Source: Azorinus chamasolen (Eukaryota > Mollusca > Bivalvia > Cardiida > Solecurtidae). Taken from it: a DNA stretch of 64,000 bases. The stretch is from NCBI GenBank assembly GCA_963576725.1, contig OY755239.1, positions 55,329,640 to 55,393,639 of the forward strand, written 5' to 3'. The notes beneath the pieces are model-generated. The model did not search any database. It had not been told where the DNA came from and saw only the letters and a program-made list of their open reading frames with translations. Made by a program: the position numbers and the translations under genes. The number at the start of each line of letters is the position of its first letter. Within the stretch, counting starts at the first letter, position 1. This document shows, in pieces, positions 24,042-34,783 of the stretch.

Positions 24042-24287
24042 TTAACCCATTCCCTCATATTGACGCCTTTTGACGTCTCTGCAAAAGTCACCTGTTTAAA
24101 CCATTGTGATATACATTGTAGGAGCAAATGCTATATTTATCACAATGGTTTCAATCTACAAAATACCAAACTTTTCCTTTTCTCTAGTTAATGCTCCTTT
24201 TTGGTAGATTCATTCAAAGAGGTTAGATCTTGGTAGATTCATTCAAAGAGGTTGGATCTAAAAATAGCCTATGATGTAATGGGTTAA
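24042..24287. repeat. Family B element with internal duplication
   Basis: TTAACCCATTCCCTC...ATGGGTTAA. The palindrome centre is deleted. About 29 bases with GGTAGATTCATTCAAAGAGG are repeated in tandem. Confidence 0.85.
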
Positions 24288-24365
24288 ATTTATCACAATG
24301 ATGCCAAATTGAAATATTCAGCTTTGAATTGATAGTTGTTAGAAAATTGAGTGGGTACCAGTTGA

Positions 24366-24752
24366 ACCCTTTCCCTCATATAAATGCCTTTTCATGCCTT
24401 TGCAAACAGAGTAGACACACTCTATAGGAGCCATCAGTATCCATGCTTATAAAACTTTTTAGTTGAGTCTGAGTTCGTTCTCAAGTTTTTGATTGGTCAG
24501 ATTTGAGCCTTTGGCTCAAATCTGACCAATCAAAAGCTTGAGAGCAAACTCAGACTCAACTAAAAAGCTTTATAAGCATGGACCTTGATCTGAGACTGCT
24601 CTGGTTCTTTTTTATTAAATTCTAATAGATCTGACTACAGTTTCTACCTATACCAAAAATTACTCTATATATATGCTTTTATAAAAGTCAGCTAATAAAT
24701 ATTCATGACGTATTTCTTGCATGAATATTGAACAGGGAAAGGGTTTACTTAA
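24366..24752. repeat. Family A2 element carrying a foldback
   Basis: Left end GAACCCTTTCCCTC, right end GAACAGGGAAAGGGTTTA. The core is split at 24440 by the foldback that follows. Confidence 0.65.
24440..24582. repeat. Long near-perfect foldback
   Basis: Two arms of about 68 bases (starting TCCATGCTTATAAAACTTTT) meet at GAGCC-TTT-GGCTC with only a few mismatches. I see no other copy in the window. Confidence 0.85.
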
Positions 24753-24862
24753 ATTGTTGTCTGTTAATATTGTTGTCAGCTGCAATTATCCAAAAAAAAG
24801 TGTTTTTCTATTTCTCTCCAAATTTTAGTCAGAGTGTCAACAGTCTAAACTCATGTCTGGCA

Positions 24863-25084
24863 TTAAACCCTTTACTCCATGAATATTCAAGTAAGAAATT
24901 ATGACATTATGAATATTAACTAGATCGATTTTTAAATGAAATGTTTGCTAAAGCAGAAACAGTATAGAATCAGATTTATATTATTCCATAAACAAACAGA
25001 GCAGACCCTGATCAGATGGCTCCTGCAGCCGTCTACTCTGTTTGCAAAGGCGTAGAAAGGTGTATTTATGGAGGATAGGGTTAA
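24863..25084. repeat. Family A element
   Basis: TTAAACCCTTTACTCC...GATAGGGTTAA. The right arm of the core is partly deleted (GATGGCTCCTGCAGCCGTC). Confidence 0.8.
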
Positions 25085-25189
25085 AATGTAACCCTGTGTA
25101 TGCTGAATTTTCAAAATGGAATGGCCCATCAGAGTTTAAAAACAGAGTTCATTCAGTATGATAGGGTATAATTGGGAAATTTTGAATGA

Positions 25190-25320
25190 CAAACAGTGCA
25201 GACCCAGACCACAGTTTCATGAATATGGCGACTGATCAGGAGGATTTGCACTGTTTGACCCTCATTAGATACTTCATCAAACATATGATGTCTAATCTGG
25301 GTCTACCCTGTTTGCAATAC
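25190..25320. repeat. Solo palindromic cores
   Basis: ACAAACAGTGCAGACCCAGA and GATTTGCACTGTTTGACC form one hairpin. A second half-core (GGGTCTACCCTGTTTGCAA) follows. There are no clear ends. Confidence 0.5.
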
Positions 25321-25373
25321 AGTTAGATCCCGTTTTCTTAAGATGATCTCAATTGTGGTTTTGGTTTTTGCAG

Positions 25374-27970
25374 GTGGTGAAAGCGGTGATTTCAGCTTCC
25401 TGGTGAGCGATGGTCACAACAACAGCCCTCTTAACAACTTCCACATTGACGCCAAACAGCTGCTTCTGTCCTTGGACACCAACAGCTTGCTGAACGCGTA
25501 CCCCAACACCATACAGCCAATCACTGTGAACCACCTGTCAGCATCGACCAATGACCCTGACCAAGCCAAGCCAATAACATACACTCTGACCTCTGACCCT
25601 AAACATGGCTCTGTTGTAACATTCGTGAATGGCAAACCACAAAAGGTTTCCTGGTTCACTCAAGCAGAGGTGAATGCATCAGAAGTGTTTTATAAGCATG
25701 ATGAGAAGCTAATTGGCTGGACACAAAATGACAGTATAGAATTCCGGTTGAACACGCTTTATGCGGAGCCCCTTGCAGATCAAGTGTTGAATATATACGT
25801 TTCCTATGGAAATTTGAATGCTGAGAACAAAAACCAGTTAATACGGACTAGTCCTGTCCATGTTGATGAAGGTGGGGAAATGATAGTGGCGAAAAACAAT
25901 TTGGATGTGTCTGAGTTTATGAAAAATTTGGAAAGGCTTGGTAAAAGAGTTAGTCTACGATTCAGTCTCAAAGATCCACCTCGACATGGTCAGTTGTTGT
26001 TCCGAAATGAGCCATTACTCAAAGGATTGCGCTTTGGACAGAGAAACATCAACTCTCATGCATTAATGTACCAACATGATGATTCCAACACAATATTTGA
26101 CACTTTTAACCTAACACTCCATCTCCGAATACAGGACCAAACATTGCCTCAGGATAAAGAAAGGGAGACAACTTTTGACCTGGTTCTCAATGTCACAATT
26201 CAACCAATCAATGATGAGCCATTCAAATTAATGACAACCAACCCTATTTTGAATATCACACAAGGTTTTACAGCTTACATAAACAAATCTGTGTTAAATA
26301 CAGTAGATGAGGATACTTATCCAGCCTATCTTGTGTATAGAATAATTCGTAAAGCTAAAAATGGCCATGTTGCATTGTTAGGTAATGAGTACAGAGCGAT
26401 AGATGTTTTCACACAGCAAGACGTTAATGATGGTAAAGTGATTTTTTTGCAAGATGGCAGTGTTGAATCTGGGGCATTCTACTTTCAAGTTTCTGATGGT
26501 GTCTTTCGACCACATTACAACATGTTTAATGTTACAGTGACAAAAATATACATGAATATTACCCAGAATGCAACGGTGACATTACTCCAATCAGATTCTT
26601 CGGTTCAGCTAACACAGGCAAATTTAGATGTTTCTACCAATGGGGAGAGGTATAATGTAACCTATTATATAAGAAAGCAGCCTCGGTTTGGAAAAATCTA
26701 TCTGAAGGGACAGGATATAATGTCATTTACGCAATTAGACGTTGATAACAACAAAGTGAGCTACTTTCAAGAAAATTTAAAGTCAGGATTTGACTATTTC
26801 ATGTGTGATATAAATTACAGGGGTACTGACATTGTATACACCAACAGACTAATAAATATTAGGGTAAAGCCCTTGTTAATAGAAGGACCCTTGCTTGCTT
26901 CAAGAGGAGATAAGGTTGCCATAACATTACTTAGTTTAGATGCAGGAAAGTTGTCAGACCGAACAGCTGACAACCCTGAATATAGTGTTATACATGGACC
27001 CTACTTTGGGAAGTTAGTCAGGAAAGCTTTTGCTAAAAGACAAGTGCATGAGGGAAGTTTTAATGAGAGGTCCGGATATAGGACTGTACGTAAGTTTAGT
27101 CATGAGGATGTTGTGTATATGAAGATTTATTACGAGAGTGATATCTATTCCGCTGTACATGCAGCACAGGATAATTTCACATACGTTCTTAGTGCTTTTA
27201 ATGTTCAACCGGCAGAGGGAGTGTTTTACATAGGGCTAGAGCCATCAGAATTTACTCCAGTGATGCCAGTGGTCACAACAACTGTGAAAGCAAGTGATCC
27301 TGTCACAAAAGAACTGGTGATACAGCCAGATAGTGAGGTGGAAGCTGAACACTCCCCGGTGAATGATGGCTCCGTGAAACCCAGTAGTCTCAAACATGAA
27401 CACATGCTTGTATTAGCTATTGTTATTCCATTGTTAGTGCTTATTATAATAGCTGTGTTAGTTGTGTTTGTACTATGGCGAAGGAGAAGAAAGCGTGATT
27501 ACGCCCCATCATCCAAGCGATCACCACATTTACGACCACATATAAGTGGTCCGTTTCAAATACAGCAACCGCATGTGCATATAGAACCGCAAGAGCAGAG
27601 CAGTCCGACGTCGGAGGAAATGAAGTCTGTTATAGAATATGCAAATACGTTTAGTGTCGCTGGTGCAGCAGCGAATTATTCATCAGAGGAGGCAGATATA
27701 GTGACACCTATGACATCTCATGATGCTCAGTATGTTCCGAGGTCACCAGACATTTCGCGCACAGAGATAAGTGCTACAGTGCCCACATGCAAAGTTACGC
27801 CTCTAATTGACAATGATGCATCTGATGATGATTTGTCACCGGACGATAACAGGAAGTCAAACAGCAGTATGGGTGATATGATAGAGTGGATTACGTCCGA
27901 TCCAGAACTGCTACAGCACTGCAGCTCATCTTCTCCGCCATTGCTTCGGAAAAACCAATACTGGGTATAG
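25374..27970 (+). CDS. CSPG4: CSPG4-like proteoglycan, last exon: CSPG repeats 10 to 15, transmembrane helix, cytoplasmic tail
   Basis: Terminal coding exon with the acceptor AG at 25372-25373. Two bases complete a Gly codon split by the phase-1 intron, giving VHTG-GESGDFSFLVSDG, which restores repeat 10 exactly. Repeats 11-15 follow, making 15 in all as in human CSPG4. A hydrophobic helix (residues about 2194-2218, 27404-27478, starting MLVLAIVIPLLVL) is followed by the stop-transfer RRRRKR. A tail of about 160 residues ends RKNQYWV and the stop at 27968-27970. QYWV is the PDZ-binding end of CSPG4 (partners in vertebrates include MUPP1, GRIP1 and syntenin). The tail is about twice as long as the human one and rich in Ser/Asp. 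The three visible exons give 2381 residues, against 2322 for the human precursor, so only the signal peptide seems missing. Some CSPG repeats lack clear DPD motifs, as in the family. Confidence 0.95.
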
Positions 27971-28089
27971 CAGACTGTAGATATAGGGCACGGTAGACTC
28001 CCCAGGGTCTACTGTTTGTACACAGAACTGAATGCTGACAGTGACATCAACAACAGCTGTACTGCACTTATGGGAGAACCTGTCTGCAG

Positions 28090-28332
28090 TGGCCACATGA
28101 CCTTTACCTGATGAATATTCATGGTGGAATCCACCTATTATGAATATTATTTTTCATAGTTTGTTTATAAAACAAGTGAATACTTTGCTATGCCATAGCA
28201 TAGATCAGACATAAGATATTCTACATACAAACAGAGCAAATCTAGATCAATTGGCTCCTATAGAAGTCATCTGATCTGGATCTATTCTTTTCAAAGGCAT
28301 AAAAAGGTGTATCTGTGAAAGAAAGGATTAAT
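28090..28332. repeat. Decayed family A element
   Basis: Left TTTACCTGATGAATATTC, core ATTGGCTCCTATAGAAGTCA and right GAAAGGATTAA. It lies in the presumed CSPG4 3' region. Confidence 0.6.
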
Positions 28333-28372
28333 GAATATGTGGGTGCCTGTACCTTTAAAAGTAGGTGGTTGT

Positions 28373-28593
28373 TTAGCTCATTCCCTCATAGGCTATTTTT
28401 AGATCAAACCTCTTTGAATAAATCTATCAAAAAGGAGCATTTACTACAGAAAATGAAAATTTTAGAATTGTATAGTTTTGAAACCATTGCGATAAATAGA
28501 GCATTTGCTGCTATGGAGCTATTTATCACAATGGTTTCAGAAAGTGACTTTTACAGAGGCGTAGAAAGGCATCAATATGAGAGAATGGGTTAA
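28373..28593. repeat. Family B element inserted in a family C copy
   Basis: Left end eroded to TTAGCTCATTCCC, right end ATGGGTTAA. Flanks AGGTGGTTGT- and -TGCAGAACAAAAGTAACGC are the two sides of the C element TTAA site. Confidence 0.8.
28417..28422 (+). terminator. Candidate poly(A) signal of the CSPG4-like gene
   Basis: First AATAAA I see after the CSPG4 stop codon, about 447 bases downstream. It sits inside a family B element; the consensus of that family contains TTTGAATAAATC in this orientation. A downstream GU-rich element is not obvious, so the true 3' end may differ. Confidence 0.3.
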
Positions 28594-28625
28594 TGCAGAA
28601 CAAAAGTAACGCAGAAAGCTTCAGT

Positions 28626-29037
28626 GGTGGTGTAAAAGGCAGACAATGGAATTTGATAAGCAAAATTACTTATTCAATTATATCGACAAACTTGATAAGC
28701 ACGCTAAATACTTTATCACTTTAAATTTCATTATTTGAAAATCTGCATATCAATATCTAACTCTGATTTTAGTCTCTACTATAATTTCATTGGCTTGAAA
28801 ATCTAGCATGGCCTAGGGAGTCTGTGAGTTTCCTTTCAGATCTTTTTACACGCTTTTTATGCGGAGATAAAATTTAAAAATACCAAAACTTGATATGTAT
28901 TTTACTATAAAACCTGAAATTTTATAATACAATTTGGTAACAGTGTTTTAGCATATTTCAAGTGTTTCATGAATGTAATTTATTAAGTAATTTTGCCAGA
29001 TCAAAGTCCAATATTTGCCTTTAAGCAACCACCTGCC
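28626..29037. other. Unannotated AT-rich stretch
   Basis: No element ends, hairpin or coding signal, apart from a C-like tail (AAGCAACCACCTGCC) at 29022-29037. Confidence 0.45.
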
Positions 29038-29275
29038 TTAACCCTTAACTCCATGAATATTCGTGTAAGAAATATTGTCATCATGAATATTAATTAGATT
29101 TATTGTTATAATAGTAAATGGCCACCAATGCTTGACCATGGCAGAAACTGTAGAATCATATCTATATTTTATCATGAGCGAAGAGAGTAGACCCTGATCA
29201 GACAAGCTCCAATAGGAGCTGTCCTACCTGGGTCTACTCTGTTTGCAATTGCGTATTTATGAAGTAAAGGGTTAA
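29038..29275. repeat. Family A element
   Basis: TTAACCCTTAACTCC...AAAGGGTTAA. Core AAGCTCCAATAGGAGCTGTC. It shares its right TTAA with the next copy. Confidence 0.85.
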
Positions 29276-29686
29276 CTCTTCACCTCATGAATATTCATGT
29301 TAGGACTTATGACACCTTAAACATTAATTAGATGATTTTTTTAAAAATTGTATATGAACACACGGGATTTTTGAAATTGTAGAATCAGATCTATATTATT
29401 CCATAAGCAAACAGAGCAGACCCAGATCAGATGCCTCCTATAGGATCTCTGTTTATGTATGGTATAATATAGATCTGATTCTACAGTTTCTGTCTGAGCC
29501 ATAGCATCATATGCCATCATAAAAATGCAGCTGATAGATATAGCTGCCATTATTTCTTGCACGAATAATAAACGGGAAAGCAAACAGAGCTGGCACTGAT
29601 CAAACAGCTCCTATGGCTCCTATCTGATCTGGGTTTATTGTTTGCAAAGGGGTAAAAAAAGTTGTCTCTATGAGGGAAAAGGTTAA
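29272..29686. repeat. Family A elements, nested or fused
   Basis: TTAACTCTTCACCTC...AAAAGGTTAA encloses two cores (about 29405-29460 and 29578-29645). An internal GGGAAAG junction suggests one copy inserted in another. Confidence 0.65.
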
Positions 29687-29905
29687 TTCTTTCTTTCAAA
29701 TAAATGCATGTTCACACATTTGCAAACAGAGTAGATCCATCTGATCAGGGACTGCTCTGTTTTATTTCGCCATGATATAGATCTGATTCTAAAGTTAGTG
29801 TCTAAGCAGAAAATTCCCTTGAAAAATTTACATTATAAACTTCAGCTAATTAATATTCATGATGTCATTATTTCTTACATGAATATTAAACAGGGAAAAG
29901 GTTAA
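29683..29905. repeat. Family A2 element
   Basis: TTAATTCTTTC...AAAAGGTTAA. The core is largely deleted on one arm (GTAGATCCATCTGATCAGGG). Confidence 0.7.
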
Positions 29906-30075
29906 CAAGCCAATGGAATAAGGAGATTTGATGTTAGAATACTTAAGGGGAGTGGGGTATCACCAAGTTACTCTTCTTCTGTTTCATTTGAAGTTGAAAA
30001 AATTGACTGTTTACTACTCCAAAGCACTTACATGTTCATGCATAATTTTTGTGTGAGAGATACCTATCCATTATG

Positions 30076-30549
30076 TTAACCCTTTACTCCATACGCCTTT
30101 TTAATGTCTTTGCCAACAGAGTAGACCCGGATCTGACAGCTCCTGTAGGAGTTGTTTGAAGAGGATCTGCTCTGTTGGCTTATGAAATAAACACAAATCT
30201 GATTTTTACAATTTCTACCATGCTTAAACATTCCAGTGTTCATAATTATGCCAAAATATAAAAAAAAACCATTCCCTCCATAAATTCGCCTTTCTACACC
30301 TCTGTAAAAATCACCTATTGAAACCATTGTGATAAATAGAGCATTTGCTCCTATAGGAGCAAATGGTCTATTTATCACAATGGTTTCAAACTACAAAATT
30401 CTAAAACTTTCCTTTTCTCTAGTTAATGCTCCTTTTCGGTAGATTTATTCAAAGTGGTTGGGTCTAAAAATAGCCTTTGAGGAAATGGGTTAATGAATAT
30501 CCATAAAGTCTTTATTTCCTACATGATTATTCGTGAAGTAAAGGGTTAA
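30076..30549. repeat. Family A element split by family B
   Basis: TTAACCCTTTACTCC...AAAGGGTTAA with core GACAGCTCCTGTAGGAGTTG. The B copy at 30265-30493 sits in its AT-rich arm before TGAATATCCATAAAGTC. Confidence 0.82.
30265..30493. repeat. Family B element nested in family A
   Basis: The left TTAA is eroded to AAAA-CCATTCCCTCC; the right end ATGGGTTAA is intact. The 68-bp palindrome has one mismatch. Confidence 0.85.
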
Positions 30550-30868
30550 CAGTCCAGAAAGGTCATCACTGTCGCAGGTGGTGTGTATAGTACCACAGAA
30601 TCTGTTTTTAGATTCATCATCGGATAATTTCTTATGTTCTTGGAATAAGTGTTTAGTCTTACACATGAGATTTTGGTAATGCACAAATTTACTTGCCTTG
30701 TAATTGCTCAGTTAGCTTGTATAAACTTCCTTTCACGGTATTTTATTCTCAGAGATTTTTTACTATGGAAAGAAATAAAGCCACATCAGTACAGGAGAAC
30801 AATATTCACAGAGAGAGTGGTTTTGGTTACAATTTGCTGCTGTTGTTTAGGAATAGCTGGTTATGAAT
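30550..30868. other. No recognisable feature
   Basis: Unremarkable AT-rich sequence. The long frame that begins here (30649-30954) runs into the next family A copy and is not a gene. Confidence 0.4.
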
Positions 30869-31111
30869 TTAATCCTGTACTCCATAAATACACCTGTCTA
30901 GGTTTTGCAAACAGAGTAGATCCAGGTCAGACGGCTCCTGTAGGAGCGATCTAATCAGTGTCTACACTGTTTGCTTATAGTGTGATATAGATTCTACAGT
31001 GTCTGCCATGGCCAAACATTCCTGTGTCCATGTGCTGTTATAAAAATTAATTTGATTAATATCCATGATGTCATTATTTCTTATATGAATATTCATGGAG
31101 TATAGGATTAA
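30869..31111. repeat. Family A element
   Basis: TTAATCCTGTACTCC...TAGGATTAA. Core GACGGCTCCTGTAGGAGCGA. Confidence 0.83.
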
Positions 31112-31234
31112 TGAGAGATATGTTATGACTAATGTTGTATATGTTACAGATATAGACTATTTATAACAAGATATTGTACAAAGGTTTTGCTAACCCACCA
31201 AATGCTAAATAGTCAAAGTGCAATGGCCCAATGG

Positions 31235-31338
31235 TTAACCCTTTACTCCGTGAATATTCATGTAAGAAATAATGGCATCAAGAATATTAATTAGCTGAAT
31301 TTTTACGATGATTGCATAATTATTATTAGCATACAAAG
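31235..31338. repeat. Family A fragment
   Basis: Left third only, TTAACCCTTTACTCC. It stops where a family C copy begins. Confidence 0.6.
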
Positions 31339-31747
31339 TACAGTAAAACCCTTCTTATGCAACCACCTAAAAGAGGTATAATTCTGGGATGTAGAGACAG
31401 GTGGTAGCTTAATGCAGAACAAAAGCAATGCAGAAAGCTCCTAGAGGAGCTTTCTGCATTACTTTTGTCCTGCATTAAGCAACCATCTGCTTATAAAGAC
31501 ACACATTTATATTCATTAACTCTTTCCTCCATAAATACGCCATTCTACGCCCTTGTAATAACCACTTCTTTGCTCCTATAGGAGCAAATGCTCTATTTAT
31601 CACAATGGTTTCAAACTACAAAATTCTAAAATTGTACTTTTCTTTAGTAAATGCTCCTTTTGGGTAGATTCATTCAAAGAGGTTGGGTCTGAAAATAGCC
31701 TCTGGAGGAAAGGGTTAAGTGGTCGCTTTAGAGGGGTTTTTACTGTT
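31339..31747. repeat. Family C element split by family B
   Basis: TA-CAGTAAAACCCTTCTTATGC left end and GGTCGCTTTAGAGGGGTTTT right end. The palindrome is centred near 31444 (AAAGCTCCTAGAGGAGCTTT). The uninterrupted paralogue is at 37063-37271. Confidence 0.87.
31516..31718. repeat. Family B element inserted in family C
   Basis: TTAACTCTTTCCTCC...AAGGGTTAA. The left palindrome arm is mostly deleted. The flanking C sequence resumes at GTGGTCGC. Confidence 0.87.
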
Positions 31748-32036
31748 TAGCCTTTGATACGTAATGACCTCTATCTGACGACCTCTATCTGATGGCCATT
31801 CTTCACTTCGAATATTCAGTGTTTGAAAGGGTTATAGCTAGCTGCATATAAAGTATGATTTATCTGTAGTATCACATGACTGCAACAGGTTTGAAAATCA
31901 TACTACATTACCATTTTTGTTTTTTTCATATTTTAAATCATAGTAGGGTATAGGTGTAAGCGTAAACATGATTGTTCATTGTTGCATATTTTCAGATACT
32001 TGTTTTTGAATGTCAGTTGAAAACAATAGAATCTCT
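31748..32036. other. No recognisable feature
   Basis: A short tandem GACCTCTATCTGA duplication near 31769-31793 and nothing else that I can name. Confidence 0.4.
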
Positions 32037-32375
32037 TTAACCCTTTACCATATGAATATTCATGAAAGAAATCGTGACATCATGAATATTAATTAGTTAA
32101 ATTTTTATGCCCCCACTTTAGGCAATGGGGGCATAAGTCCATCTGTATATCAGTCCTGTAAAATTATCGTCAAAGATTTCTTGGCTTGTGTATGCTGGAA
32201 TGATGTGATATTTGGTCTGAAGCATAATCATTTACTGTAAAATCAGATCTATATTACTGAATAAGCAAACGGAGCAGACCCTGATCAGATGGCTCCTATA
32301 GGAGCCATCTGATCTGGGTCTACTCTGTTTACAAAGGTGTTAAAAGGTGTACAGTATTTATCGAGGAAAGGGTCA
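32037..32375. repeat. Family A element with inserted fragment
   Basis: TTAACCCTTTACC...AAAGGGTCAA. Core GATGGCTCCTATAGGAGCCATC is perfect. A fragment with GCCCCCACTTTAGGCAATGG (about 32107-32215), like the start of the 40311 element, is inserted in the left arm. Confidence 0.8.
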
Positions 32376-32522
32376 ATTCTTTCACTTGCTTTTGGATGAA
32401 CCATGCAGTATGCAAACAGTTCGATCCCAGATGAGACCCCTAGTAACTGGCCATCTCAACAGGATCCACACTGATCAATACTTTCACTTTTATTGTTGAA
32501 CAACTTGGCGTGCAAAGTGTGA
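32375..32522. repeat. Family D element, eroded
   Basis: GCAAACAGTTCGATCCCAGA ... CTCAACAGGATCCACACTGA and tail CTTGGCGTGCAAAGTGTGAA. Confidence 0.6.
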
Positions 32523-33244
32523 ATATGAGATAGTTGGTATGATGTTCTTGAAGTTTGCAGGGCCTAAATTCAGTGTTTCGTTTTTGCATATTTTGTTACA
32601 TGTCTACTAACATTTTGATGAATGATACAAAGATTATTTTGCTGAAAGGTTGTAAGACAAAATAATCAGACAAGACTTAATTTTCTTTATTGAAAAAAAA
32701 TGTCAGAAATATTGGAACAGTTTTGTTTATTTAACAGATTTTATGTTTTTCTTGGTTGTAATTTATAAATATATTGTGTATCATATTTGGTTGTAAAATA
32801 TAACACATGCATCAGTTTTGGTTGTAAAATAGAACATACTGTGTTGTCCCTAATGAATGCTTCTTGCATGCTTCATGGGGAGCTTTCTGAACTACTTTCA
32901 GTCTGCATTAAGCTACCATCTGTATTTTGAAACCCCTATGAAGTAAGGGAGTGTTGATTAGAGTGGGGGCATTTATTAGGGAGAGTATTGTATGTGTCAG
33001 GTTTGGTTCTCTATCATTAGTTCTAATTATCACTGGCTATATATCATGACTTACTTTGTTTAATCATGCAGTTATAAGATGTAAATATTATATACTTAAT
33101 GAATTATTTAGACATTTAAGTTTATAATTTCGATCTCTTTGTTTCATTCTGCATTATATTTATAAGACATTTTGGTTGCCATGTATTATGTACATACATT
33201 TGATTCATTGCTGAATTAGGGGAAATGTATCAGTTCAGTAACAC
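32523..33244. other. AT-rich stretch with a family C remnant
   Basis: 32870-32945 keeps GGGGAGCTTTCTGAAC and GCATTAAGCTACCATCTG of family C. The rest shows no coding or repeat signal. Confidence 0.45.
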
Positions 33245-33340
33245 ATTACGAACTTACATTAGCCTGCAGGAGTTGTCTGACCAAGATCTACTCTGTTTGT
33301 AAATGCGCCAGTATTCATCTTTATGAAGTAAAGGGTTTAG
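33245..33340. repeat. Family A fragment
   Basis: Right half only: GGAGTTGTCTGACCAAGATC and GAAGTAAAGGGTTTA. Confidence 0.5.
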
Positions 33341-33431
33341 ACAGGGTTAATTAAACTTATTTTGAGACAAATTGAGGTTCAGATAAGATGCATAAATTAA
33401 AACTGTATAACTAAAAACTATAAAAACTATA

Positions 33432-33525
33432 TTTCTCCTCCAAACCCAATGTTGTGAGCACTCTTTAAAATCATCTCTAAGAGAGAGTTCTAAAGAGTGG
33501 TCACAACATGGGTTTGGTAGAGAAA
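33432..33525. repeat. Foldback related to 23276-23360
   Basis: Arms with CCAAACCCAATGTTGTGAGC and TTTAAAA/TTCTAAAGAGTGG around a purine-rich loop. The TCTCC(T)CCA flank is shared with the other copy. Confidence 0.7.
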
Positions 33526-33537
33526 AGAAAATTTTAG

Positions 33538-33867
33538 TACAGTGAACCCTCATTATACCCGCATTCGTTACAATGGCACCCTCGTTATACTGGCAGTATG
33601 CATTGAAACAAAATGACCATTAAGTCTTTGAAACAACCACTGAATAGATAGGTGCAATGCCAATAAGACAGGTGATTGCTTAATGCAGAACACAAGACGT
33701 GCAAAAAGCTCCCTTTGGGAGCTTTTGCACATCTTGTGTTCTGCATTAATCGTTCACCTGTTGGTACTAGTTTAAAACTGGCCATATGGTTCCTTTCATC
33801 TCGTTATAACGGCTACCTCGTTATACCAGCAAAACAAACACCTCCTTTGTGATGTGGGTTTACTGTA
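33538..33867. repeat. TA-type element with CAGTGAACCCTCATTATA ends and a C-type palindrome
   Basis: TA duplications at both ends. Terminal repeats are unlike family C, with internal CCTCGTTATA(A/C) repeats. The centre keeps the C-type arms (CTTAATGCAGAACACAAGAC) around AAAAGCTCCCTTTGGGAGCTTTT, here quoted as arm AAAAGCTCCC and its mirror. One copy only. Confidence 0.75.
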
Positions 33868-33914
33868 TTTGTATTTGCGTCTTTATCTGTTGAATATTGG
33901 AATTGAGTTAGTTG

Positions 33915-33985
33915 TCATTTGCAAACTGTGTAGACCCAGATCAGGGAGGTCTGTCCAGGTTCTGCACTGTTTGTCATTCAAAGTA
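33915..33985. repeat. Solo palindromic core
   Basis: GCAAACTGTGTAGACCCAGA ... GTTCTGCACTGTTTGTCATT without nearby TTAA ends. Confidence 0.5.
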
Positions 33986-34022
33986 GTTTTACTGATACCC
34001 TTTCATACTGAATGGTCTCTCA

Positions 34023-34218
34023 TTAACCCTTTCCCTCATATAAACACTTTTTCACGCCTTTGCAAACAGAGTAGACCCACATTAGATGGTTCCTGTAGGA
34101 GCCGTCTGATCAAGGTCTAAATTCCCTTGGTCATAATGCCATTATAAAAACTCAGCCTATAAATATGCATACAATCATTATTATTTCTTATATGAATATT
34201 GAAAAGGTAAAGGATTAA
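34023..34218. repeat. Family A2 element
   Basis: TTAACCCTTTCCCTC...AAAGGATTAA with core GATGGTTCCTGTAGGAGCCG. It shares its right TTAA with the next copy. Confidence 0.82.
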
Positions 34219-34452
34219 CCCTTTCCCTCTTGTAAACACCTTTTTACACATTTGCAAACAGAGTAGACCCAGATCAGACGGCTCCTAATAGGAGCAGTCT
34301 GATCATGGTCTACTTTGTTTGCTTTGACATGATATAGATCTGTTTCTAGTTTTTGTCAAAGCAGAAAGTTCCCTTGAAAAGTTTACATTGAGCTAATGAA
34401 TATTCATGTTGTCATTATTTCTTACATGAATATTGAACAGGGAAAGGACTAA
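34215..34452. repeat. Family A2 element
   Basis: TTAACCCTTTCCCTC...AAAGGACTAA with core GACGGCTCCTAATAGGAGCA. Confidence 0.82.
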
Positions 34453-34783
34453 GCCAACCATAGGTTATCCAGTTTAGGGCTGGTCTACTGTAAATGTCTA
34501 AGTCACTAGCTAGTTCAATAATTCATAAGTTTCAATCTTTCCAAAGAGTCCATTAATGTTTTTACAGTTATAACAGACCAAAGATTTTATCGATTTATAT
34601 TTGTCAGTTGTTGTTTCTTATCCTGCTAAATGGAACATTTGCTAACAGTTTGGATCCTGATGAGACACTGAGTAATTCAAAGTCTAAACTGGAGTCAAGC
34701 TGTTTACCTCTTGGAAAAAACATAACTGTAAATGGGAAAATATGTAAGGTGCAGCAAATGAAAGCTTGAGTGGGATGTGATTT
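34453..34783. other. Mostly unannotated, one family D-like remnant
   Basis: 34633-34720 carries GCTAACAGTTTGGATCCTGA and GAGACACTGAG, a half of a D palindrome. The rest is unremarkable. Confidence 0.4.

Larger units (their letters stand above)
22889..25373 (+). other. CSPG4 intron inside CSPG repeat 10
   Basis: GT-AG intron, phase 1, 2485 bases. It holds family A and B elements, two long foldbacks and several palindromic cores. The first family A copy starts 52 bases after the donor. The stretch 23361-23960 shows no recognisable element or coding sequence. Confidence 0.85.

Noticed and set aside
32410..32440. Possible tRNA T-loop (AGTTCGATCC)
   Set aside because: It is a variant of the family D arm (AGTTTGGATCC); there is no cloverleaf around it.
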